This document shows, piece by piece, positions 42,474-52,810 of a stretch of DNA of 64,000 bases (positions within the stretch are counted from its first letter, which is position 1; each line of letters starts with the position of its first letter). Below the pieces are notes generated by a model that saw only the letters and a list, made by a program, of their open reading frames with translations, did not search any database and was not told where the DNA came from. A program made the position numbers and the translations under genes. The DNA comes from Acholoe squamosa (Eukaryota > Annelida > Polychaeta > Phyllodocida > Polynoidae): positions 21,757,830 through 21,821,829 of the forward strand of contig OX439040.1 in NCBI GenBank assembly GCA_949317995.1, written 5' to 3'.

Positions 42474-45400
42474 ATGGCAATGTTCCGTGCTTGGAGGTGA
42501 GTGTAGGCAAACATGGTTACAATTTTAGTGAAATCAATACCTGGGGCTTAGGTGGAATTAATGTATTGAAGTGGTACCGTAAACATTAGCTATAGTCATA
42601 TGCAGATTTATTACAGCATGACTAATAGGCCTACTATAGGACCTCCTTTGCCTCCAGGTGCACACCAATCACTGTATGTCAGGGGAAATGAGTGATGTCT
42701 GATTGAAGCACCATGGCAACAGTAAATGTACCAGGTAAGGTGATGAGATGTTTCAGTGACCATGCTAAAACTAGTAGGGCCTAAAAGAGGCCTAGGTTGT
42801 TGAAGCCCCAATTAGGCACTAGTAATATCCCAGGTGACAATAAACCATAGTGGTAGTTTAGTGATATATCACAGTTACCATGGTGACAGGAGTTTAGTGG
42901 TTAATCAAAATAACCATGGTGAGAGGAGAATGGTGTTAGATCACAGTAACCATGGTGACAGGAGAATAGTGAAAGGTAACATAACTATGGTGATAGAAGT
43001 GAAAAATCAAGCAGTGGTAAATCACAGTAACCTTGGTGACAGGGGTATAGCGTTAGGGAGTGATCATCTTTTAACAACAGGGGGGGGGGGGGCTGGTGGG
43101 TTTGAGGGGGGGTCAGAATTTTTTCAATACCTCTGATCAGGGGGTCAAAATAATTTCACCTGTTTTCAGTGGAAAACCCCGCGCGTTACTATAGGCTACA
43201 AGGGGACGTTCGCGAACGATTTTTGTCCCTTATGGGGGGGGTCATTTTTTTCGCGCATCCGCGCGCAAACCCACCAGCCCCACCCTGTTGTTAAAAAATG
43301 ATCACTCCCTTAGATCGGAGTAACCGTGGTGACAGGAGAATAGTGAAAGGTAACATAACTATGGTGATAGAAGTGTGAAATCAAGCAGTGGTAAATCATA
43401 GTAACCATGGTGACAGGAGTATAGTAGTAGATCACAGTAACCATGTTGATAGTACAACAATGTACCATGGTAGTAGGACACAGTGACCATGTAGTGTTTA
43501 CTAGTCCCTCCCACTAATAACAGGTATTACCTGAAACGTTTTGTAACCATGGTGACCAGGCAGAAATAGGCTCTCGAGTTACTGATAGTGTTGTAGACTA
43601 AGTGCCTAGTTGCTTGTACCTGGCCATGTACCTTGGCTGGGCGACATCTTAATGTAAGGAAGGCTGAAGTGCATGTATGGGTATAGGCCCTATCAAAAAT
43701 TTACATCTACTACAAATCAATGGCAAGAGCAGGGTAATGTCAGAGAAGCTGATTTACCTCAAGTCAATCTCTTCTACTTCACAACGAACTGATTTCTTAT
43801 TTCCTGACAAAAATGTCATGTGAAACTGGAAACAGTTAAAAGAATAAGGCAAAACTGTTTATTAGTTCTAATAACATTTTGTTACCTGATCACAGTAGTT
43901 ATTGCTCATAACTGTTATCACTATTGCATGGCGTTACTTTGGCCACCCTGCACTACCTTGGCCACCTCATAGGAAAGTGTTTATAATGCATACACAGTGC
44001 AAACTCTCTTTAATACTGCAAATATAGTTCAGCAAAAGCATACCTGACATAATTCTAGATGTTTTAAAAATATGGTTAAAAAGTAGCTATAGGGGACAGA
44101 CCTAGTGGCAGCCATTTTGAATCCTCAGTATTTTAGTGCTGGTAAGGGTACCCATGATCTTTTGTTTTGTAAATCTCAACTCTCAGCCGCGGTTGAAAAT
44201 GGGCAATACATACAGCTGTAGTACATACACTAGAACCCAAATCAGGTCATTGGGTTTGTACTAACATCAACTACCCCTGCAGTTCCAAATGATAAGCAAT
44301 CCACTGTAAAACCCATGTGCTGGGTTGACAGTGTAGAGAGACAGTTTATTTCTGCCAAGAAAGTATTTGAAAGGGGACTATAATGACACTATTTACACCA
44401 CACATTGGCATGATCATTGAAAAATAAAGGTTTTCTTGTAAATATCTCAGTGGCCAAAGTTACCCAGGTGTTTATGGTGTAATTCTTGGGTTACTTTGGC
44501 CACAGTTTGTTGCTGAATTCACCCATCCCACTTCTGATGTCAGTAGGAATACTGTTCCATTTCAAATCTTATGTTTCAGCTTCAACTGTGGACAGCATAG
44601 GCCATAATTAACACACCTAAGTTCAATTTTGCTGACTATTTTAATTATTAGGGACTTTTAACTGGGCTAACAAGAGGAAAGTAGGTCAAGTGGCCAAAGT
44701 TACCACAACACTGGGGTAACTTTGGCTACCCCACTCTTATCTGGGTATGTCATCTAATATTGAGAGCAAACCACAGGACTTAGTATGAGAAACTTTATAA
44801 ATATATAACCTTCATTTACAATACATAAAATGTCTACAACTGCCAAGTGTCTATCTAAGAGGCCAACAAAACTAGTCAAAAACTGCTTTTTCTATTTTCA
44901 GACATCAGGTAGAAGAAGGCCACATAGTGCCACTGAGTTTCACATTTCCTGGAGCTGCAATGAGTAACCCAGTGAATATGCCACCCTGCAGGGGGTCCAG
45001 GTCTGGTAACAACCCTGCAAATTCACCTCCACATGGAAAGTCACCCTGCACTCACTCTCTGATACCTAGCCCCATTTCGACCCCCAATCGGAGGCCTTCT
45101 ATGTGAGTGTGAACCATCAAGTACTAAAGTAGGAACAATCCAAAGAAGGAAGGGAGGCACCCAAGGCTGTTGAGTAGACTTTGCTACCAAACTCTGTGTT
45201 TCAAAATCTTTTATTAGGGAGAAAATCTCTGAATTAAACATTGTTTGTTGGAGATTGGTGTGAACTGGTGATTTGGGTGAAAACAATACATTTAATATAA
45301 AGAGGTTTTCTGTTCAGATCTGGACTTGTTTGGGTATGATGTTTGAAAAAAAGTCACCTGGCTGACATTACATGTGTCAACTAGTGGTAAGTATATGCCT

Positions 45401-47434
45401 CCCTGCCTCAAGGTGCAGCACTACTGAATAGTACAATTAACTGAAACACTAATGCCAATATCACTATCTGCTTCTCATTTGCATCCTATTGTGTGGTTTT
45501 CATTTTAACCTTCATGAATTACCTCTTACTTTTATCTGTTTCTATTAATGAAGCTAATTTGACCAGGCAAGCAAAAACACCCCTCTGCAGGTCAATTCAT
45601 TATCAAAGTTCATCTTAAGATCTTTTAAAATAAAACATCATTGGCTAAACATTTCTAGTAGTTTTGTCAGAACCCCTCCTTTAACATTGATTGCACTCAT
45701 AATATGAAAATGACAATTAAGCTCTAGATGCAGTACATACCATGATAATCACTGAAATCACAATAATCCAGTCTTTTTCATAAAAAAAAAACTACTGTGG
45801 CGTAGACCAAGGTGTTGGGCGGTGGAACTGAAATCATCCTGGCATGGGGACAGGGAAGCCGTCAGATCCGAAGTCACGTCAGTATCGTTGTTTAGTTGTC
45901 GGAGGAGTTCCAACGGCACAGGCACGACCTCTCCTGTGCCAGCGCCGAGGGAGCTGCAAGTGGATATAATGTGGAGGTGTCCCACCAACAATCATGTCGG
46001 GCTAGAGGATATTTTGCCAGCATAAAAGATACTCCAGTGGAGTCATTAGCTGGTGTGGCAGAGGAAGCCAGGCAGTAAAGAAGCACCATTAATATGAGAG
46101 GTGGAGTTGTGTGTTCCTTTCCCCATCTACATCAGATATAAACGCTACAATATCTAATGATATGATGATTAATATAAAAGATTTTGATCTAGTAGGAACT
46201 TTCAATTACTTTTTTTTAGTTTTAAAAACCTCCCGAAAATGGCATTAAAAGCTCTAAATTTAGATTGACAGAATCGTTAACATGACAAACAGAAACAGGC
46301 ATATGGGCCAATTTTCCTTGAAAAACGTGTTTTTTTTACCTTCTAAATATGGAATGTTTACTCCCATGCCTGCTGGTGGCCAAATGGGGAATTAACACAC
46401 ACCCTGTGAAGGGGTGTTTTCACTTGTTGAGTCACAAATGTGTAATCTTGGCTCCCTAACTGTTGGCTTTACTTGTGAATGGATAAACCACCCTACCACT
46501 TAACTTCTATCAATTACTAGTGCCTTGGCAATTGATGAATATACCATCCTAACCCCAGGCACACTTTACAAAGTATCATAACTGCTAGAATACCTTGTTA
46601 ATTGGATGGTATTTACCATACTGGCTGCAGGTATCATGTTGCTAATTGGCAAATGTATCATCCATAATGCTGCCACAATTAGCTAACTGGTCAATGTGCA
46701 ATGATATGCTAAATATTTACACATCTTCCCATCTCACATCTATGATAACTTTCTAATTCAGGTCTGAGGCTATGGCAGGGCCAACACATACAGGTATAAT
46801 AAAGGACTTCTGCAAAGACAAAGCCCATGGCTACATCAAACCAAATGATGGAGGCGAGCTGATGTTCCTTCATGTTTCAAAGTATGTATATGCCATGAGG
46901 GGCATGAGGGGTGGATACATAACAGTCAGTCTAGAGGGAGCACACATAGACAGGGTCTTGGGCCACATTTCCTATAGTGAAAGAGACATACCAAGGCCTA
47001 TTTTCTAGGATCCAGGGGGTAGTATGCTCCAGGGCACCCCCTGGAACTACTCCTGACCAAGGGAGACAAAAATGGTATTTAATCAAAAGTGAAAAATTAA
47101 ATTTCTCACATGAAAGATATAAACATAGTGATGCAGGAGAAAGAATGTAATGAAAATGGTAAATCTGTATTGTTTGATTGGTGTGGAGATGTTTTACAGT
47201 TTATTTTGTAGTATCAACATTGACTCCACAACTAACAATATTACAATAATGTACTTGCCATGTTTTATTTGCAGCATTGCTGATGACTATGTGCCCCATG
47301 ATGGGGATGAGGTTGAATACAAGACGATACTCATCCCACCAAAACTAGAGAAGATCCAGGCAGTGCATGTGCGGATAATTAAATTCACAGAAGGTGTAAA
47401 ACATGAGCGGTGGGACCGTGCCACCCCACATTGA
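42474..47434 (+). CDS. CARHSP1: CARHSP1-like cold-shock-domain protein, copy B
   Basis: Exons: 42474-42496 (ATG in a strong Kozak context, GTCACCATGG; encodes MAMFRAW plus two bases), 44902-45102, 46762-46881, 47275-47434 (stop TGA 47432-47434). All junctions are GT-AG, and the 2-nt phase of exon 1 joins exon 2 without stops. The sum is 504 nt, 167 residues. The cold-shock core aligns with copy A nearly residue for residue, but RNP1 reads KAHGYIKP (Gly to Ala, Phe to Tyr), HISD becomes HVSN, and the C-terminus is shorter (HERWDRATPH). These changes could alter nucleic-acid binding; Tyr for Phe is conservative, Ala for Gly is less so. If exon 1 is wrong, ATG 44960 would give 140 residues. Intron 1 carries a minisatellite and a MITE, and intron 2 has an ~880-bp insertion absent from copy A. 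Confidence 0.85.
42840..43560. repeat. Minisatellite of ~34-bp units with GTAACCATGGTGAC cores (unit 2)
   Basis: At least eight units at 42840-43050 and 43315-43450, split by a 254-bp MITE. It lies in intron 1 of CARHSP1-like copy B and is homologous to the unit 1 array at 34190-35790. Confidence 0.75.
43056..43309. mobile_element. Harbinger-like MITE with G/C runs, intact copy
   Basis: Ends GGGAGTGATCATCTTTTAAC and, in reverse complement, GGGAGTGATCATTTTTTAAC, flanked by TTA on both sides. It interrupts a minisatellite unit, and the flanks rejoin to a normal unit when the element and one TTA are removed. Confidence 0.85.
43860..44890. other. Intronic segment with repeated GTAACTTTGGCCAC words
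   Basis: TTACTTTGGCCACC, TGGCCAAAGTTACC and GTAACTTTGGCTACC occur in both orientations (near 43933, 44452, 44493, 44692, 44724). I see no counterpart in unit 1, so this is probably an insertion in unit 2. No gene. Confidence 0.4.
45551..46432. other. ~880-bp insertion in copy B, absent from copy A
   Basis: Copies A and B match up to TCTATTAATGA and again from ATGTGGAATC/ATGTGTAATC. Between them copy B has extra DNA with a GC-richer core (45800-46090) holding overlapping open frames on both strands. It could be a transposable-element fragment; the proteins are not recognised. Confidence 0.55.
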
Positions 47435-47719
47435 GACCAGCTATACAGGCCTGTACGCAACGGCCTTTATCCTTGAACTGAAGACATTCTTGTTGCATCC
47501 CATGTGATTAGCAAAGAGTATTTGGTCTTGTGATGTGTGATTTGCCCATTCGTATGGATGTCCCTAAGATTCCCCCAGATGTGTGTGAGAGGGGTTTCCT
47601 TAAGTGGAATGATCTGTCAGGTTTAGCTCGCTGTATTTTTGATTCAAAGCATATATGTATTCCCCTGTATGATTGATCAAATGACATCATGTCTATGGGA
47701 ATATTTATTTATAGGAAAA

Positions 47720-47970
47720 GTATTCAGCTCACCAATGACAAAGGTGTCATTCACTAAGGGGAGAGTAATTATTTTTCAACAAGGACAAAGTCATCATTAT
47801 TATCAAAAACAACAAAGTAATCCTTCTCACCAGGAACAATGTAACTATTATCAACAATCTATCTACCACCAAAGATGAAATTGTAAATGTCACTATGCAC
47901 AAAGTGTTCAATTTCACCAAAGGCAAATTAGATTTTTTTTAACAGGAACAAAGGAATCATTTTTAACATT
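47720..47970 (+). repeat. Degenerate ~24-nt repeats in the 3' UTR of copy B
   Basis: Counterpart of 38640-39075, with fewer units (CACCAATGACAAAGGTGTCA, CAAAGTAATCCTTCTCACCA and so on). Confidence 0.6.
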
Positions 47971-48446
47971 GAAAATGGAATCTAATAATCAAAACTATCT
48001 AATTCATTCATTGTGCTGCTGTTTTCTTATGTAAGGCAATGATTCCCACTAGTGACCAGACATGGAATTAGCAATACTCTTACTAAGGCAGAGATTCTGT
48101 ATTCTACCAATGAACTCTACAGCTGCTACAATGTATGTATGTTTTCTTAAAAGTTCTAGTCCTAAAGATAAAGAGGTATGTGTTTGGGCAACTATCTTCC
48201 ATTTTCAAAACTCAAAAATCTGATTTCTTCCAAAATAGTAAACTTCTACCTAACTTATTTTTAGACTGTTGATGAAAGCACCATTCTTTTTCTCTTGTTA
48301 GTCTTATTGCAATATTATGTATGTTTGTATTGCTGCAAGATTCACTACCGCTATATGTAGTCTGCTGCATGTTCTTTTTAGTCTGAGCAATATATACATA
48401 TGCATTAACCACATAAGACCTGTTGCTTTGTGGATGTAAACAAAAG

Positions 48447-48456
48447 AATAAATAAA
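48447..48456 (+). terminator. Poly(A) signals of CARHSP1-like copy B
   Basis: Overlapping AATAAA hexamers in GAATAAATAAACCATTTC, conserved with copy A at 39605. Confidence 0.65.
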
Positions 48457-49629
48457 CCATTTCACCATAGAGCCATTTGTTCACTTGAAATTTTAGAAGC
48501 AAATTTTCTTCCAACCAAAGGGAATCTAACTAGAATAAAGAGTGACTTGAAAAATTAGTCTAAAGAGGGGGTTTTAATTTTTTTTAGGATACAGTATCAC
48601 TAGATTGCACCATCACCATTAAGCAATTAAGTACAAAAAGTACTCAACAGGTGACATGGTTTAACCTGGTGCTCCTGTCCTCCTGATGCTGAAGCTGATG
48701 TATGAGAGTTATCTCTGATGGTATATAAATGCTCTAGCAGAGGCATTGATGATTACAACCTACATGATAGACAAGAAAAGCAGATTCTTCCCCTTTTCAT
48801 TGTAACATGCTTTTGATAGAGATTTGGTATTGTTGAATTTTTTGAAAATATTTCCCTGTTTGTTAATGAGAATTAAAGAATGTCTAAACGTATGAGTACC
48901 CCTCGGGATACAAAAAAAGATGATCAATTATTATTGTTGTAAATCAAAGATCCCAGGAACATAACAAATGTTTTGGCTATGCAGTGTGGATGATTTTATC
49001 TTGTTTTTCTTTTAGCCCTTTGGCTGAATAATGCACTAAAAGGAAAAGACAACCCTATTTTCAAAATCACTTCTTTTCAAAGTATTCATATTGAATAAAA
49101 GGAATCTGACATGGCTGTATGTACATTTGCTATTATAAGGGCAAGCAGCAGGCTTATCTGGTGTATTCCGTGACGTCACAAGAGAACAAATCCACCAGAC
49201 GCTGCATTGTTAAATCATGGAGGCTGTTGCAAAATCTTATTTCTTTTTATGATAGTAAGGTTTCCAACATCATACATACCTCATGGGATAACTCAGTATT
49301 AAGTGTTAAAAATCTAATGAAATATGAAATCACTGTCAAAATATACTTATCAACAGCATCTATTTGTAAGTAGTTAGTGCTTGCTGTGCAGTCTGCATTC
49401 AGGTGCATTTGGTTCATTGTGACGTCAAAGCCTGCATCAAGAAAGGCCTGCTGCATTCTAATAATATAGCAGATATGTTAATGAGTAGGTTATAACCTTT
49501 TAATTCAATAAGAAATCTACCAAAAGAAGCCGTCATGAAAATAGACTAGTCTTTTCCTTAAAGGCATACCCTTTGGTCCAGTTGTGCAGGAATGCATGCT
49601 TGGTAATATCTAATGCACCAGATCTACAG

Positions 49630-50010
49630 TTTTATTTTATGTGAATAACTTCTTCCCATAGAGATAGCATTGCAGGGCCGATCCGCACACCCCAAGTGGC
49701 GTAACGTGTGCTGATCCACCACAGCGGCCGATCCACCACTGCAGCCTCGTTCTGGGTGCATGTAAACATTCAAAATGGTGGACCGGCGCTCGTACGGGGA
49801 ACTATGGTAACGGATTTTGCTAATTTTCAGTTAATTAGACACTCTAAAAACATAAAATAAATATAGAACTAACCTCCCCTGGTGTCCTCGGTGGACGATC
49901 CACCCCTCGGGAGTTGTCTCCCCCGAGGGCGTTAGCCCGAGGGGGAGACAACTCCCGAGGGGTGGATCGACCACCTCGTACACCACGGTCGTTTAGTTCT
50001 ATCTATTTAC
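49630..50010. repeat. Dispersed repeat with a 33-bp-stem hairpin
   Basis: Shares TTTTATGTGAATAAC, CATAGAGATAGCATTG, AGTGGCGTAAC and CGGTCGTTTAGTTCT-type words, in the same order, with 57325-57570. This copy contains an inverted repeat 49897-49929 / 49936-49968 (31 of 33 pairs), which the other copy largely lacks. Confidence 0.6.
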
Positions 50011-50419
50011 ATCATGCTAAACCAAAAGTGATGTACATCCAGATGCATCAATGCCTCTGAGTAGTCAGTATCAAAGAAGGAGATGTCTTTATGTTACGGT
50101 AAACCTATTGAGCATTGATGTGTAAAGAAAATTTATTGATAATGAAGGGCAAAAGAAGAAATATGTTCAATATCCACTTTATTTAATTCTAATAGGTTCC
50201 ATTCCACAATACTGGCTAGCATTATCCATGCACATGTAATAAGAGCACCAACAGTTCCCTACCAATTACATAAAGGCACCGGGACGTACACATATGAGTA
50301 CATTGTTGTATATAAGGCAAAGAAAAGCCTTTGTTCGAGAAAAGGTGGAGCTTATGCGTATGCATTATGCTTGTTCGTTATGATATATACAGTGTTATAT
50401 TGGCTTGTTCGATTACAAA

Positions 50420-50635
50420 ATGACTTGTGCAAATAGCAGCTTGATCTCTATTATATTACTGCAGGTTGCAGCTTGATTTACACATATTACTACACACAGC
50501 AGCTTAATATACAATGTTAGCAAAATTCCCAGGGAGTAGCTTGGGGTATGTGCATTAATACACATAGCACAACCAAATCTATTGGTACACATAGCAGCTT
50601 CATCCAAAACTACACATAGCAGCTTGTTCTATTCA
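50420..50635. repeat. Degenerate tandem repeat, ACACATAGCAGCTT units
   Basis: ATAGCAGCTT or a close variant (GCAGCTTGAT, AGTAGCTTGG) recurs about seven times at irregular spacing. Confidence 0.6.
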
Positions 50636-50929
50636 CATACAAATTTAATGGTCTTATATGCTTTATTTACAGCAAACCTCCCTGAAATCTGGACAATAAC
50701 TTGTATCCTTACAATGATCACATGCCTGCAGAGTAGAGTTATTTTATAGGAATAATTGCAGAATGCTATATAGAAAGAGGCACAAAGAGCTGTGTCTTCA
50801 TTCACCATGATACCCAAAGTGCTTACCATAAGCTCTAACCTAATTATGCACATCTGATTCAAGTTATGAGGAATATAAATCTGTTAAAACTCTGTATTTC
50901 CACATCATGTCCTTTGTATTGTTCATGCA

Positions 50930-50935
<6 letters not shown>

Positions 50936-50980
<45 letters not shown>
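50936..50980. repeat. (AT)n microsatellite
   Basis: Pure AT dinucleotides followed by ATACATAC. Confidence 0.9.
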
Positions 50981-50983
<3 letters not shown>

Positions 50984-51945
50984 CATATATTTGTCATACC
51001 CGTTTATAATTTGTTATATAATCTTTATTCAACACCGTGGTTAGAGATGCAAGGCTCATTTACAATTAAATGTATAAATAAGACCCATATTCCCAGCCGT
51101 GGTCACATGTATATGCTATAATCTTTAATCAGCTTTCAATTTTCAGAAAATGAAGAAATAATAGAAACGCTTTACACTCTACATGCTTTCTATTATACCA
51201 ACTCTTTCATGGCGAAATTCCTGGGCGGATCCAGAAGGGGTGGTCTAGGCAGGGCACAGCCAAGAAAATTTGGTCTAGAGGGGGCACAAGCGGGTTTTGT
51301 GGCCATGTTTCCTTTAGTTAAGAGTCATGGCCTGGCCCAATTTCAGGGGGTCTAGGTGGGGACGTGCCCCTTGGCCCCCTTGGATCCGCCCCTGGGCCGA
51401 AACAAATACAAAATGCACTATCAGCCCCCTCCCCTTTAGTATACAATCATCAACGTAGCCCTCACTACTATGAATGATCTACCATACATAGACCCCTTAT
51501 GCCAGTCCCTCTTCTCCTTTAGGGTGCTCTGCTGTACTGCCATCCAGGGCTTCATTGTAATAAATTACATTACATTACAATTCTGGTGGTTCACTTTTCA
51601 ATGTTATGAGGATCCCTGATAGATTCAACAGTTTTTTCTTAGAGTGTTGGCATGATGCACCAATTCAGTGCCAGCCTGTTATATACTTGCCCACACTGCA
51701 TTGGTGCATCATGGTAACTCTTCAACAGCTTGTATCTTAATGGTGATTTCAGTCAATAACGTTATTTTAGAGAAATGACAAATGATAATGAACCTCAACC
51801 CAATCAGCAATGGAGCATTGGGCCATGCTTGGACCAATATAAGCCGACATTGGCCCAATGTATCCTTGCTACCTGGGAAGGTATCACGCCATCCTTAAAG
51901 TGCCAAAGAGCACTTTCTCCTTCCAGAAAGCTTCAGGTATTCTCA
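50981..51945. other. 3' flank of the phosphatase gene; no gene seen
   Basis: A minus-strand AATAAA (TTTATT at 51024-51029) could end the phosphatase mRNA. Repeated TTGGTCTAG...GGGGC words at 51240-51390 and a TGCATTGGTGCATCA word near 51700 are repeat-derived. Confidence 0.4.
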
Positions 51946-52617
51946 TCAATACAGAGTTGAGGATTTGTCCTTGAACAACAGATCATGGTCTCGTGCAAAC
52001 TCGATGAGCTCTTTCTGGAATCCCTCATTGACCAGAATGACTGGACGTTCAGTTTTGACTCTCCTCAGAGTCTGTAAAAGTGTTATTTCCTGTGAAAGCA
52101 TCATGTAGGCAATGCAAATGGCACCACTGCGATTCACACCTAATTCACAATGCACCAGCACCTTCCCACCAGAGTCACGAGCATCGTTAATAAATCTCCT
52201 GGCCTTATTGAAATGTCGTCGTAGGATTGGATAGCCATCGTTGTCCATTGCCTCAAACTCTTCGTAATGCTGTACCCCAGATAGCTCTGGGTCATACAGA
52301 GCCCCATTCTGTCCTTTTTCCTCAGGCTTGGCAGCACAGTTTAGAATATGAGTGATGCCCAATCTTCGCAGCATGCGGTTGTTCCCAGCCTCACGCTTAT
52401 TACCAATGTAGAGGTAATTGAGCAGTTCACCAGGAGCATCAGATCCCTTGATGAAGCCCCTCCTTGGAGCCGTCAGAATGTTCTTCATGTTGTCCAGATA
52501 CTCTTTATTTTCTTTACGTAAGCGCTTCTCATAGTCATGGTAGAACAGAGTTTCTGGGGTCTGATAGAGGCTCGTGGCCTCTTGGCGGAGACCCTCCATG
52601 GATCCTTTCTGGCTCAT
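51946..52617 (-). CDS. Atypical dual-specificity protein phosphatase
   Basis: 223 residues in one coding exon; ATG at 52617 preceded by an in-frame TAA, stop TGA at 51948-51946. The active-site loop HCELGVNRSG (His156, Cys157, Arg163, Ser164) matches the HCxxGxxRS signature. The likely general acid is Asp125 in EAMDNDGYP. AYMM and NEGFQKEL follow, as in DUSP catalytic domains. The N-terminal ~60 residues are charged and helical, without a CH2/MAPK-docking domain, hence atypical. All catalytic residues are present, so it should be active on phospho-Tyr/Ser/Thr or another phosphate substrate. The subfamily is not certain. Transcript model: acceptor CTTTGCAG on the minus strand puts the exon start at 52810, giving a ~190-base 5' UTR; a GTAAGT donor at 55203-55198 could end a 5' UTR exon. 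Confidence 0.88.
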   Translation of the reverse strand: MSQKGSMEGLRQEATSLYQTPETLFYHDYEKRLRKENKEYLDNMKNILTAPRRGFIKGSDAPGELLNYLYIGNKREAGNNRMLRRLGITHILNCAAKPEEKGQNGALYDPELSGVQHYEEFEAMDNDGYPILRRHFNKARRFINDARDSGGKVLVHCELGVNRSGAICIAYMMLSQEITLLQTLRRVKTERPVILVNEGFQKELIEFARDHDLLFKDKSSTLY

Positions 52618-52810
52618 ACCTTACAATGTTTCAGAAACCCTTTTTCAACTGATATTCACTGGATGGGTATCAAAATGAAAACACAAATGCAGTTCTGTTA
52701 TCTATCTTGTGGTCTCAACCAATGCCACTTGTCGTCACTGGTGACAAGAAGCCGATAATATCAAGGACCCCTTTCAATGCCTCTGTGCAAGTAGTTCTGA
52801 TGTAGTTCAC

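Noticed and set aside
34195-43450. Regular repeats separated by other sequence, considered as a CRISPR array
   Set aside because: The units are contiguous ~34-bp minisatellite repeats without unique spacers, in an animal genome with introns.
51775-51960. Plus-strand frame overlapping the phosphatase C-terminus
   Set aside because: It starts in repeat-like DNA (GGCCCAATG words) and runs antisense into a well-supported gene.
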